A stretch of DNA of 64,000 nucleotides, from assembly GCA_963675925.2 (NCBI GenBank), contig CAXXIB010000007.1, forward strand, positions 62,001-126,000. The letters are read 5' to 3'. The position numbers and the translations under genes are program-made. The notes beneath the pieces are model-generated. The model did not search any database. It was not told where the DNA came from and saw only the letters and a program-made list of their open reading frames with translations. Positions 8,690-18,088 of this stretch are shown in pieces. Source of the DNA: CAXXOK01 sp963675925 (GTDB taxonomy: Bacteria; Bacillota; Clostridia; Christensenellales; Aristaeellaceae). Position 1 is the first letter of the stretch; every line of letters begins with the position of its first letter.

Positions 8690-10077
8690 AACAATCCATC
8701 GCCAGTTTGTACCAGACTATGCCGGACAAGGATATTGAAAACTTTTCCATTTCCGGCTGGGTGCGCACCGTGCGCGATTCCAAGGCCTTTGGTTTTATTG
8801 AAATCAACGATGGCACAAGCTTTAAAAACATGCAAATCGTGCTGGAAGACGGCAAAACCGAAGACTTTGCCTCCGCGCTGAAAATTACGCTAGGCAGCGC
8901 CATCCGTGCAACCGGAACCCTGGTAATGACCCCCGGCATGAAGCAGCCTTTTGAGTTAAAAGCGCAATTGGTGGAAGTTGTCGGTATGAGCGACCCGGCC
9001 TATCCACTGCAAAAAAAGCGCCACAGCTTTGAGTACCTGCGCACAATCGCCCATCTGCGGCCCCGCACCAATGCCTATTCGGCGGTGTTTCGCATCCGCT
9101 CGCTCGCCGCGCAAATCATTCACCAGTTTTTCCACGAGCGCGGCTTTGTGTATGTGCATACCCCGATCATCACCGCCAGCGACTGCGAAGGTGCAGGCGA
9201 GATGTTTCAGGTGACGACGCTGGCTGTGAATAATCCGCCCAAAACCGAGCAAGGCGAGATAGACTACGCACAGGACTTTTTCAAAAAACAGGCCAACCTC
9301 ACCGTCAGCGGGCAGCTGAACGTGGAAACATTCTGCCTGGCGTTTCGCAATGTATACACCTTCGGCCCCACCTTCCGTGCCGAGATCAGCTATACGCAGC
9401 GGCATGCGGCGGAGTTTTGGATGATCGAGCCGGAGATCGCCTTTGCCGATTTGTTTGACGATATGGCGCTGGCTGAGGACATGATTAAATACATCATCAC
9501 CCATGTGATGGAAGAAGCACCCAACGAAATCAACTTCCTAAACAGCTTTGTAGAAAAAGGCTTGATTGAAAAGCTCACCTCGCTGGTGGAAAGCGAGTTC
9601 GTACGCTGCACCTATACCGATGCGATCGAAATTTTGCAAAACAGCGGCGCACAGTTTGAGTATCCTGTCAGCTGGGGTGTGGATCTGCAAACCGAACACG
9701 AGCGCTACCTGACCGAGACGCACTTTAAAAAGCCGGTGTTCGTATACAATTATCCAAAAGAGATTAAAGCCTTCTATATGCGCATGAACGACGACCAAAA
9801 AACCGTAGCCGCGGTGGATATGCTCGTGCCGGGCGTTGGCGAGCTGATTGGCGGCAGCCAGCGCGAAGAGCGCGAGGATGTGCTAAAACAGCGTATTGCC
9901 GACTATAACCTGGACGAGGAAGCCTATGCCTGGTACCTGGACACACGGCGCTTTGGCACCGCGCCGCACGCAGGCTTTGGCCTGGGCTTTGAACGGCTGA
10001 TTATGTACCTCACCGGCATGTCCAACATCCGCGACGTGCTCCCCTTCCCGAGGACGACAGGGAACGCGGAGTTTTAA
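8686..10077 (+). CDS. asnS: Asparaginyl-tRNA synthetase
   Basis: 463 residues, class IIb. The N-terminal OB fold begins SGWVRTVRDSKAFGFIEI and binds the anticodon. Class II motifs are visible: GAGEMFQVTT and AEFWMIEPE in the active site, and GFGLGFERLIMYLTG as motif 3 near the C-terminus. Length and motifs fit AsnRS rather than AspRS. The ATG overlaps the glucokinase stop, so it is the last gene of this operon. The sequence right after its stop becomes abruptly AT-rich. Confidence 0.95.
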   Translation: MKQSIASLYQTMPDKDIENFSISGWVRTVRDSKAFGFIEINDGTSFKNMQIVLEDGKTEDFASALKITLGSAIRATGTLVMTPGMKQPFELKAQLVEVVGMSDPAYPLQKKRHSFEYLRTIAHLRPRTNAYSAVFRIRSLAAQIIHQFFHERGFVYVHTPIITASDCEGAGEMFQVTTLAVNNPPKTEQGEIDYAQDFFKKQANLTVSGQLNVETFCLAFRNVYTFGPTFRAEISYTQRHAAEFWMIEPEIAFADLFDDMALAEDMIKYIITHVMEEAPNEINFLNSFVEKGLIEKLTSLVESEFVRCTYTDAIEILQNSGAQFEYPVSWGVDLQTEHERYLTETHFKKPVFVYNYPKEIKAFYMRMNDDQKTVAAVDMLVPGVGELIGGSQREEREDVLKQRIADYNLDEEAYAWYLDTRRFGTAPHAGFGLGFERLIMYLTGMSNIRDVLPFPRTTGNAEF

Positions 10078-10109
10078 CAAACAAGTAACTCACATGCAGT
10101 TAAAGCTTC

Positions 10110-11654
10110 TTACTTAGCATTTAGCAGTTGTTCTATTTGCTCACATATAGCTGTGCATTCTTCTGGGCAAACCCTTTTTAGGTGTTGTGCACAGTCTACT
10201 CTCACAGTTACTTCATCAAGCGATAATCGTTGCGATAACGTATAAAATTCTTTATGTTTCCCTGCTGCTAATGCTTGTTCAAGAAACTGTTTTACTTCCT
10301 CATCATTTGTTGCACCCCATCGTATTGTCAACTCACCTATCATATCACTATCAAGCAAGCTCTTGATTATACTTAATTCAGGCCAAGCATCGCCAATAAT
10401 ATAATGTAATCTTTGTTCCATCATTATATCAAACTGTTCCTCATTTTCAAGGCGACTTTCGAGGTGTCGTTTAATTTGGTCAACTTGTTGTTGGTGGTTT
10501 CTTCTCTTATCACCATCAAGAAAAGCAATGAAATTATTCTTGCTTTCACGATATCGAGCCGCAATCTGCTTCAATATTGCTTGATCGGATCCAATCACAA
10601 ATAACTTTATTCGTTCTCGAATGTTTTTTGGAATTATATTCTCGATCGTTGTCTTGCCAACTATATCCTCAACGAATATGTCTAGTTCACCTGAGTTCTG
10701 TTCAGCTAATTTACCAAATGCATATTCCGCGCTTATTCCTGGTGTAATTAGTGTATGGCTTGTTTGGTTTTCTATAAAAAACCTACCTTCAGGAGGTAAT
10801 TCGTTCAGAATAATATCCGAATGTGTTGAACAAATAATTTGGCACTTGTTGCTCAAGCATATTTCTTTTAAGACTCTTATAAACTCATGTTGTGCTTTAG
10901 CATGTAAGCCAAGCTCTATTTCATCGATAACCATCAGCGACCCCATACCAGCACTAAGTAGTTCAAGTAGGATAGAGATCACTGCATTCTCACCAGCTCC
11001 CATATTAAAACCAGAATAAAGCAACTCGTTACGTTTTACTAAGAATAATCTATATGCATTATGTACGAAAATTCTTAATTCGTTGTAATTCCTACCAAAT
11101 ATTCTACTTGCTAGAGTTTTTATTTGCGACAATATTGCAGCATCAATTTCTTCTGTTTCGAATAATTTACGGTATGATCGATGAGCAGAACTCTCTGATG
11201 GTGGAACAATTCTATTGATTCCGAGATAAACAACATTTCGTATTTTCCTTGTGTTATAATCGTTCCACTTGCCACTTGGCTTTTTCCGGCGAATATTGTT
11301 TTTATCACCATCTTCTTGTCGAATCGTATAATTTATTTCAATACCTTGAACTCCTTGCTCGTCAGGAGAAAAAGTAAAAAAGTCACCAAATGTGAAATAA
11401 CTTTTCTTTCTCGGAAACTGATGAAAAGAATCAGTATTATGAAAAGCACAGGCTGCCAACGCTAAAATCGTAGACTTCCCTGAACCATTTTCTCCAACAA
11501 ATGCAGTGACTGGATATGCAAACTCCACTTCACATGGATAGATTCCTCGAATATTACCATTTGTAATTTGTATTTTCACCAATGAACTCCGAGTCTTATC
11601 AGCAGAAAACCATTGAATATTATTCTTATCTATTTGTGATAATGAGTAGCTCAT
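10110..11654 (-). CDS. ABC-type ATPase with TOPRIM-like C-terminal region (OLD-like; possible defence gene)
   Basis: 514 residues. Order of motifs: Walker A GENGSGKST at 54-62, signature-like NMGAGENAV at 217-225, Walker B LMVIDEIE at 239-246, H-loop STHSD at 276-280, then a second region with FVED (Glu329, Asp330) and FLDGDK (Asp380, Asp382), the Glu and DxD pattern of a TOPRIM nuclease. This layout resembles OLD-family nucleases and ATPase components of phage-defence systems. The gene is plainly AT-rich against GC-rich neighbours and lies between asnS and recO, which suggests recent transfer. No helicase or second effector gene is adjacent, so Gabija or PARIS cannot be claimed. A defence role is inference. 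Confidence 0.7.
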   Translation of the reverse strand: MSYSLSQIDKNNIQWFSADKTRSSLVKIQITNGNIRGIYPCEVEFAYPVTAFVGENGSGKSTILALAACAFHNTDSFHQFPRKKSYFTFGDFFTFSPDEQGVQGIEINYTIRQEDGDKNNIRRKKPSGKWNDYNTRKIRNVVYLGINRIVPPSESSAHRSYRKLFETEEIDAAILSQIKTLASRIFGRNYNELRIFVHNAYRLFLVKRNELLYSGFNMGAGENAVISILLELLSAGMGSLMVIDEIELGLHAKAQHEFIRVLKEICLSNKCQIICSTHSDIILNELPPEGRFFIENQTSHTLITPGISAEYAFGKLAEQNSGELDIFVEDIVGKTTIENIIPKNIRERIKLFVIGSDQAILKQIAARYRESKNNFIAFLDGDKRRNHQQQVDQIKRHLESRLENEEQFDIMMEQRLHYIIGDAWPELSIIKSLLDSDMIGELTIRWGATNDEEVKQFLEQALAAGKHKEFYTLSQRLSLDEVTVRVDCAQHLKRVCPEECTAICEQIEQLLNAK

Positions 11655-11794
11655 TCTAGCTCATCTCCTATTTGCTAGTTTCTTTTTAAAAGTGTTCATT
11701 TTATTCAATTAGTTTCTATATAGTACAATCATATCCTTCCCAATCCACTGCTTAATTCTGTTAATAAAACCAAACTAAGAATCCTCTATTTGGT

Positions 11795-12517
11795 CTACGG
11801 CAAAAACTTGCTGGATTTGATGGTCGCATCGAGCCTGGATTCCACATAGCGCCGCAGCACTTCAAACAGCGTCTTATCTTCGGTGATTTCGGGAACACCG
11901 AGGCCCTGTTTCAGCGTTTGGCGCATCCAGCCTAGCTGCTTGGCAGATAAACGCATCAGCGCACCTTTGGTACAGTTTCGGCAGCAGATGCCGCCCTCAA
12001 TACTATCGAAATACGCGCTTTGTGTGGGCGCAATCTCCTTTTGGCAGTACACGCAGTGGTTCAGGCGCGGGCGGTAGCCGTTATCGGAAGCAAACAGCAA
12101 CAAAAAGCTGTTGACCACCATCAGGGGACTGGCGCTTTGGTCGTAGCACAGGCGGTGCAGGCTGGCCGTAAGCAGCTCGTATATGGTCTTTGCTTCCTGC
12201 TCCGGGTGTGCGGCGGCCTGGGCCAGCTGCAGCATATAGGCCCCGCAGGTCATGCGGTAGGCATCCAGCCGCAGGGGATAATAGGATTCGGTAATGTTGG
12301 CGGAGTTTAGGGTATAACGGTCCTGATTTCGAAACAGCACAAACTCGCCCTGCACAAAATTCTCGCTGACGGGCATCAGGCAGCTTTTGGGCCTGCGGCA
12401 TCCGCGCGAAAGCACATCCACACGCCCTTTATCGGGCGACAGCAGGGTCAGCATTCGGTCCCGGTCGCGGTAATTGGCAACCCGGAGCACAATGCCTTGC
12501 AGCGTTTCAGACGGCAT
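11795..12517 (-). CDS. recO: DNA repair protein RecO
   Basis: 240 residues. It loads RecA onto SSB-coated gaps together with RecR. The N-terminal OB fold (LQGIVLRVANYRDRDRMLTL) is followed by a helical part and a four-Cys zinc site, CVYC and CRNC in the second half. It is divergent from the glmU-like gene and its ribosome binding site is GGGGAGG. A plausible extended -10 (TGGTATAAT, minus strand, around 12551-12556) lies upstream. Confidence 0.92.
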   Translation of the reverse strand: MPSETLQGIVLRVANYRDRDRMLTLLSPDKGRVDVLSRGCRRPKSCLMPVSENFVQGEFVLFRNQDRYTLNSANITESYYPLRLDAYRMTCGAYMLQLAQAAAHPEQEAKTIYELLTASLHRLCYDQSASPLMVVNSFLLLFASDNGYRPRLNHCVYCQKEIAPTQSAYFDSIEGGICCRNCTKGALMRLSAKQLGWMRQTLKQGLGVPEITEDKTLFEVLRRYVESRLDATIKSSKFLP

Positions 12518-12580
12518 AATTCCTCCCCATTCAGCAGTAGTCTATACCGCATTATACCACAAGCAAAGCCGCAATTGCGG

Positions 12581-12610
12581 TTGGCATGCAAAGCCTTGAT
12601 ATGGTATACT
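12581..12610 (+). promoter_or_regulatory. Predicted promoter of the glmU-like/pth/mfd operon
   Basis: TTGGCA (12581-12586) and TATACT (12605-12610) are 18 bases apart, 30 bases before the start codon. Confidence 0.6.
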
Positions 12611-12639
12611 CAGGACACTGAGAAGCGGGAGGGATACGC

Positions 12640-13743
12640 ATGAAAACAATCCTCGGCGTGCTGTTGCCGGGCGGCGAAACGACGATTTCAAACCAGCCGC
12701 TTTTGGGCAAGACCCTAAGCGAGCATACGAAGGCCGCTATGATCGCCTTAGGCGCGGATGAAAACGCATTTACGCGCGATGAGCTATCCATTAGCGATTA
12801 TAACGTGCTACTGTTTGCAGCGGACAATACACCCTGCCTGCAAGGCTTGGATGCGCTAATCCAGCGCGCGGCCGATGGCCCCTGCGCCCTGGTGACCGAA
12901 ACGGGCATTCCGCTGGCGTTCGCCCTGCCCGCGTGCGAGCTGAACGCCTTTGAAGACGACATCACGCTTTCACTATTGCTGGAAGCCTATGCCGATACCC
13001 TGACAACCCTGCAAATTACCAGCGCTGAAGACGGTATGACCGTGACCGACGCTAAAAGCTTCGCGGCCGCCTATCGCTGCCTGCGCAAGCGCATTGTCGA
13101 TACCCACCTTGAAAACGGTGTCATCATACTGGACCCTGACCGTACAGTAATCGAAGCCGATGTGCAAATCGGTGCCGGTACCCTGCTCTACCCGGACAAT
13201 ACCCTGCAAGGGCAGACCACCATCGGCTCCGGCTGCACCCTGTACCCTGGCAGCCGCTTGAAGGACGCTGTTATCGGCGATGAAACCACCGTAGAACACA
13301 GCGTGCTGCTCTCTTGCGCGGTCGGCAGCCACACCACCGTAGGGCCATTTGCCTACCTCCGCCCGCAAACCAAAGTGGGCGACCATTGCCGCATCGGCGA
13401 TTTTGTTGAGATCAAAAACTCCAATGTTGGCGACGGTACCAAGATCAGCCACCTGACCTATGTTGGCGATGGTGATCTGGGCAAGGATATCAACCTGGGT
13501 TGCGGCGTTGTGTTTTCAAACTACGACGGCAAAACCAAAAACCGCACCGTGGTGGACGACCACGCCTTTATCGGCTGCAATGTCAACCTGATCCCCCCGC
13601 TGCATATCGGGCAGGAGTCCTACATTGCCGCCGGCAGCACCGTAGACCAGGATGTACCCACCCAAGCGCTTTATATTGCGCGCGCGCGGGGCACGGTGAA
13701 GGAAGGCTGGGTAAAAGCCCGCAAGGAGAAGGGAAAACTGTAA
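12640..13743 (+). CDS. GlmU-like glucosamine-1-phosphate N-acetyltransferase with degenerate uridyltransferase half
   Basis: 367 residues against about 450-460 for GlmU. From about residue 150 to the end it is a left-handed beta-helix acetyltransferase very close to GlmU, with HLTY (catalytic His271, Tyr274), NYDG at 294-297 and the closing KEGW. The first 145 or so residues align only loosely with the nucleotidyltransferase domain (GVLLPGGETTISNQPLLGK in place of LAAGxGTRM; TDAKSFAAAYRCLRKRI as its exit) and are some 85 residues short, with no GTRM and no metal-binding Asp. It probably acetylates GlcN-1-P but cannot make UDP-GlcNAc. Next to pth and mfd, it occupies the usual glmU place, without prs. 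Confidence 0.75.
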   Translation: MKTILGVLLPGGETTISNQPLLGKTLSEHTKAAMIALGADENAFTRDELSISDYNVLLFAADNTPCLQGLDALIQRAADGPCALVTETGIPLAFALPACELNAFEDDITLSLLLEAYADTLTTLQITSAEDGMTVTDAKSFAAAYRCLRKRIVDTHLENGVIILDPDRTVIEADVQIGAGTLLYPDNTLQGQTTIGSGCTLYPGSRLKDAVIGDETTVEHSVLLSCAVGSHTTVGPFAYLRPQTKVGDHCRIGDFVEIKNSNVGDGTKISHLTYVGDGDLGKDINLGCGVVFSNYDGKTKNRTVVDDHAFIGCNVNLIPPLHIGQESYIAAGSTVDQDVPTQALYIARARGTVKEGWVKARKEKGKL

Positions 13744-13746
13744 AAC

Positions 13747-14355
13747 ATGCACCTGATCGTAGGCCTGGGCAACCCCGGAGATAAATACGACCACACCCGC
13801 CACAATGCGGGCTTTGATGTGCTGTCTATTTTGGCAGACACACTGCAAATCAAGACCGCCAAGCGCAAAGGAAACTCGCTGCTGATGCAAACACAGATCG
13901 ACGGCGAGACCGTGTTGCTTTGCAAGCCGCAGACCTATATGAACTTGAGCGGCGCGGCAGTACAGGAACTGATGGCGTTTTATAAGCTATCGCCCGATCA
14001 GCTTTTGGTGATCTACGACGATATTGATATCCCCCCGGGGTTTTTACGCATTCGCCGGGGCGGCAGTGCCGGTACGCACAACGGGATGCGCTCCATACTC
14101 GCGTGTATAAATACCGGGGAGTTTGCGCGCCTTCGCGTCGGCATCGGTCAAAACCCCGGCCCGTACGAACTCGCCGACTGGGTGCTTTCGCACTATCGTA
14201 CCGCGCAAGAACGGCAAATTGCCTTTGATGCCTACCACAAAGCGGCGGATGCCGCCGTGGAGTGGGTCAAGCACGGCGTGGAAAGCGCTATGCGCAAATA
14301 CAACACCAAAAAACCCAAGCCGGTACCGCCCGGCGAAACCGGAGACGACGCATGA
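13747..14355 (+). CDS. pth: Peptidyl-tRNA hydrolase
   Basis: 202 residues. It recycles peptidyl-tRNA dropped from ribosomes. GLGNPG at 6-11, catalytic His19 in RHNAGF, and the YDDIDIP and GSAGTHNGMRS segments are all typical. It starts three bases after the glmU-like stop and overlaps mfd by four bases, so translation is likely coupled. The C-terminal tail (KKPKPVPPGETGDDA) is a short low-complexity extension. Confidence 0.95.
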   Translation: MHLIVGLGNPGDKYDHTRHNAGFDVLSILADTLQIKTAKRKGNSLLMQTQIDGETVLLCKPQTYMNLSGAAVQELMAFYKLSPDQLLVIYDDIDIPPGFLRIRRGGSAGTHNGMRSILACINTGEFARLRVGIGQNPGPYELADWVLSHYRTAQERQIAFDAYHKAADAAVEWVKHGVESAMRKYNTKKPKPVPPGETGDDA

Positions 14356-17300
14356 ACGAAGCAATATTCCAATCCTACACAGCGCTGCCCGCGTGGACAG
14401 CGCTTTTCAATCAGCTATCCGATCAAGCCTGCCTGAACCTGACGGGTATGACAGACGGTGAAAAGCCCTTTTTCGCCGCCGCGCTTGCGCAGGCCACGGC
14501 ACGGCCCATACTGCTGGTATCCCCCACGGAACTGACCGCCAAACGGCAGGCGCAGGATCTGCGTCAACTGGGGCTGCAAGCCGCCATGCTGCCAAGCCGC
14601 GATGTGCAGTTCAGCCGCGCGGCATCCAGCCGCGAAAGCACCTGGCAGCGATTGCAGGTGCTGACCGACGCTGCTCACGGGCGGGTTCAGGTGCTGTGCG
14701 TATCAGCCGAGGCGATGCTCGACCGCTGCCCCAATGCCAAGGCATTCCAAGCCGCGAGCCTGCCCCTGCAAGAAGGCGGCCGTATTGCTCCCGGGCAGCT
14801 GATGGCTACGCTGCTCAAGCTTGGCTACGAACGCGTCGCCATGGCCGAAGGCCGCGGGCAGTGCGCCATGCGCGGCGCGATTATCGATGTATTCCCGCCG
14901 ACCGAGCCGGATGCGCTGCGTATTGAGTTTTTCGACGACGAAATTGACAGCATTCGTCACTTTGACGCCGTCAGTCAGCGTTCCATTGAGCGCGTCAAGG
15001 ATGTGCTCATCACCCCGGCATCGGAGTGCCTACTAAGCGATCCGCAAACCGCTGCCCAGCGCTTTGAAGCCGCCATTCATGAGCACGCAGTGATCGACGG
15101 CAAGCTGGCCAAAAAACAGGACTCGCTTGGCGCGCTGGACGATTTTTTTGATACCATTGATAACGAGGAAGCCGCCTCGGAACTGGCCGCCGGTGCGCTG
15201 ATTGACAATGCCGACAAACCGGAAACCCCCTCCCGTGTTAAAAATCATATGGATGACGCAGCGCTGCTGCACGCCGGGCAGTCCATACGCACCGCGCCAA
15301 TGTGGCTGAACGTATTGTGTCCGCATACCGACACAGCGGACGCGTATCTACAGCACCCCATTGTGCTGGTGGATCAGCCCGACCAGATCCAGTCCCGCGC
15401 TAAAGCCAAGCACAATGCCTTTCAAACCGAGTGGCAGGAAGCCGCTTTGCGCGGCGACAGCTTCCCGGCGCAGCAGGGCCTGCTTCTAGCCTATGAGGAA
15501 CTGCTGACCTCTCTCAAGCGCAATAGCGTGCTACTGATCAGCGATCTGGCTCGCGGGCTTGGTCAGTTTGCACCAACCGATGTGCTTTCCTTCCCCTCCG
15601 ACCCGGTGATGCCCTATAACGGGCGCTTAAGTCCGCTTGCCAAGGACATTCATGCCTGGCAGGCCGATGGATGCGCTATACTGCTGCTCACCGGCGGCGA
15701 AGCCCGCGGGCAGCGTTTGCTGCGTGCGCTGGAGCAACAAAATGTAACCGCGACCTATGCGGCCACTGCCGATCAGCCACTTGTGCCGGGCAAGGTGCTG
15801 CTCTTGCCCATTTCGGTTCAAAAAGGCTTTCGCAATCCGGCTGCCAAGCTGTGTGTGGTATCCGACAGCGATTTATACGGCTCGGCGTATCAGCGCACGA
15901 AAAAGCACCATGTCTCCGGTGCGCATATCGCCTCGTTTACCGATCTGAAAACCGGCGATTTTGTGGTGCACGAGATGCACGGCATCGGCATTTACGATGG
16001 TGTAGTGCAGCTGCAAACCGAAGGCGTGACGCGGGATTACCTGCTGATTCGCTATATGGGCAACGATAAGCTGTATGTGCCCACCGATCAGTTTGACCGC
16101 GTGCAGAAGTTTATCGGCGCGGAAAACTCGCCGCCCAAGCTGAATAAGCTGGGCAGCGGTGCCTGGGAAAAGCAGAAAAGCAAAGTAAAAGCAGGGCTGA
16201 AAGAACTCGCCTTCAACCTGGCGGAACTCTACGCCCGGCGGCACAAACCCAACGGCTTTGCCTTCAGCCACGATATGCCCTGGCAGCGTGAATTTGAGGA
16301 CATGTTCCCCTACGAGCTAACCGAAGACCAGCAAAAAAGCGTAGAACAGATTTTCGAGGACATGGAATCTGCCCGCAGCATGGACAGGCTGCTCTGCGGC
16401 GATGTAGGCTACGGCAAAACCGAGGTCGCCCTGCGCGCTGCGTTCAAGGCGGTGCTCGACAGTAAGCAGGTCGCCATCCTCGCCCCCACCACCATTTTGG
16501 TGCAGCAGCACTACAACACCATGAAAAAACGCTTTGCGGGCTTCCCCGTCACCTGCGAAATGCTCAGCCGCTTCCGCACCCCCAAGGAACAGCGCGAGAT
16601 TATTGCCAAGCTGAAAGAGGGCAAAATCGACGTGATCGTCGGCACACATCGCCTGCTCAGTAAGGAATTGCAGTTTAAGGATCTGGGTCTGTTGATCATC
16701 GACGAGGAACATCGCTTCGGTGTCGCCCACAAGGAAAGTATCAAGCATATGAAAACCAAGGTGGATGTGCTCACCTTATCCGCTACACCGATCCCGCGTA
16801 CCCTGCACATGAGCCTGACCGGCATACGCGATATGAGCATTTTGGAAACCCCGCCCGAAGAACGCATGCCCGTGAAAACCTATGTGACGCCGTATGATGA
16901 TTCCATCGTCGCCAATGCCATTCGCCACGAAATGGCGCGCGGCGGGCAGGTATATTTCCTGTACAACCGCGTGCGCACGATTGAGAAAATGTATGCGCGC
17001 CTGCAAGCGCTGGTGCCGGAGGCCCGCATCGCCGTGGCTCACGGACAGATGCGGGAAAACGCGCTGGAAGATGTGATGCTGGACTTTTATGCCGGGTCGT
17101 ACGATGTACTGCTCTGCTCCACCATCATCGAAAGCGGACTGGATGTGCCCGAAGCCAACACCCTGATTGTGTTCGATGCCGACCGCTTCGGCCTGTCGCA
17201 GCTCTACCAGTTGCGTGGGCGCGTGGGCCGGTCCAGCCGCCAGGCCTTTGCCTATTTAACCGTACGCCGGGATAAGCTGCTATCCGAAGCCGCTGAAAAG

Positions 17301-17993
17301 CGTTTGACCGCCATCCGCGAGTTTACGGAGTTTGGCGCGGGATACCGTATTGCCATGCGCGATTTGGAAATCCGCGGCGCGGGCGATGTGCTGGGTCCCC
17401 AGCAAAGCGGGCAGCTGTCGGCTGTGGGGTACGATATGTACGTCAAGCTCATCGAGCAGGCTGTACACGAGGTACAGGGCATTAAGGACACCCCGGAACT
17501 GGATACCCGTATCGAGCTTTCGCTGGATGCCTACCTGCCCGATACCCTGGTGCAGGACGAACGCCTGCGCGTGGAAGTGTACAAACGCATTGCCATGATT
17601 GAGGATGAGGATTCCAAACTGGATGTGGAAGCCGAGCTGATCGACCGCTTCGGCGATATCCCTGAGCCTGTGGAAACGCTGATACTGGTCGCGCGCCTGC
17701 GCGCAGTCACCCGGCGGCTGGGCATTAACCATCTGTTCCTGCGCGCCGACGGTATCCATATGCGGCTGGACCCCAAGTTTATCACCGATACCATGGCCCT
17801 GTTCACTGCCGCCACCGAAACCGATAAGCGCATCTCCTTCAGCCATCGCATGCCGCCGGAAATGATTCTAAAACAACGCAGCCTGGAGCCGTTTGCCGCG
17901 CTGGAACTCGCCATCAAGGTTCTTACCCAGGTCAACAAGCGCATGGACGCGGTCAGTGCGCAACCTGAACCCAAGGAACCGACAAACGCCTGA
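14352..17993 (+). CDS. mfd: Transcription-repair coupling factor
   Basis: 1213 residues. Mfd displaces stalled RNA polymerase and recruits UvrAB. Visible parts in order: UvrB-like N-terminal domains, the RNA-polymerase-interacting CarD-like domain (LKTGDFVVHEMHGIGIY), the RecG-type helicase with GDVGYGKTEVALRAAF (Walker A) and DEEHRFGV (Walker B), motif VI QLRGRVGRSSRQA, and the C-terminal TRCF domain. The ATG at 14352 overlaps the pth stop in ATGA; an upstream in-frame start at 14262 would lie inside pth and was rejected. Confidence 0.95.
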   Translation: MNEAIFQSYTALPAWTALFNQLSDQACLNLTGMTDGEKPFFAAALAQATARPILLVSPTELTAKRQAQDLRQLGLQAAMLPSRDVQFSRAASSRESTWQRLQVLTDAAHGRVQVLCVSAEAMLDRCPNAKAFQAASLPLQEGGRIAPGQLMATLLKLGYERVAMAEGRGQCAMRGAIIDVFPPTEPDALRIEFFDDEIDSIRHFDAVSQRSIERVKDVLITPASECLLSDPQTAAQRFEAAIHEHAVIDGKLAKKQDSLGALDDFFDTIDNEEAASELAAGALIDNADKPETPSRVKNHMDDAALLHAGQSIRTAPMWLNVLCPHTDTADAYLQHPIVLVDQPDQIQSRAKAKHNAFQTEWQEAALRGDSFPAQQGLLLAYEELLTSLKRNSVLLISDLARGLGQFAPTDVLSFPSDPVMPYNGRLSPLAKDIHAWQADGCAILLLTGGEARGQRLLRALEQQNVTATYAATADQPLVPGKVLLLPISVQKGFRNPAAKLCVVSDSDLYGSAYQRTKKHHVSGAHIASFTDLKTGDFVVHEMHGIGIYDGVVQLQTEGVTRDYLLIRYMGNDKLYVPTDQFDRVQKFIGAENSPPKLNKLGSGAWEKQKSKVKAGLKELAFNLAELYARRHKPNGFAFSHDMPWQREFEDMFPYELTEDQQKSVEQIFEDMESARSMDRLLCGDVGYGKTEVALRAAFKAVLDSKQVAILAPTTILVQQHYNTMKKRFAGFPVTCEMLSRFRTPKEQREIIAKLKEGKIDVIVGTHRLLSKELQFKDLGLLIIDEEHRFGVAHKESIKHMKTKVDVLTLSATPIPRTLHMSLTGIRDMSILETPPEERMPVKTYVTPYDDSIVANAIRHEMARGGQVYFLYNRVRTIEKMYARLQALVPEARIAVAHGQMRENALEDVMLDFYAGSYDVLLCSTIIESGLDVPEANTLIVFDADRFGLSQLYQLRGRVGRSSRQAFAYLTVRRDKLLSEAAEKRLTAIREFTEFGAGYRIAMRDLEIRGAGDVLGPQQSGQLSAVGYDMYVKLIEQAVHEVQGIKDTPELDTRIELSLDAYLPDTLVQDERLRVEVYKRIAMIEDEDSKLDVEAELIDRFGDIPEPVETLILVARLRAVTRRLGINHLFLRADGIHMRLDPKFITDTMALFTAATETDKRISFSHRMPPEMILKQRSLEPFAALELAIKVLTQVNKRMDAVSAQPEPKEPTNA

Positions 17994-18042
17994 TACGGTA
18001 TACCAATACAGCAGGCTTTCCCCCTCCTATCGCGATACAGCA

Positions 18043-18072
18043 AAGAAGCAGCCATCTAGCTGCTTCTTTTTT
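18043..18072 (+). terminator. Terminator after mfd
   Basis: AAGAAGCAGC pairs with GCTGCTTCTT around a six-base loop, followed by T residues. It also lies just past the end of the minus-strand acetyltransferase gene. Confidence 0.8.
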
Positions 18073-18088
18073 ATACACCGGATATTCC

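Noticed and set aside
10110..11654. Gabija or PARIS system
   Set aside because: Both need a second gene (helicase or effector); none is next to this ATPase.
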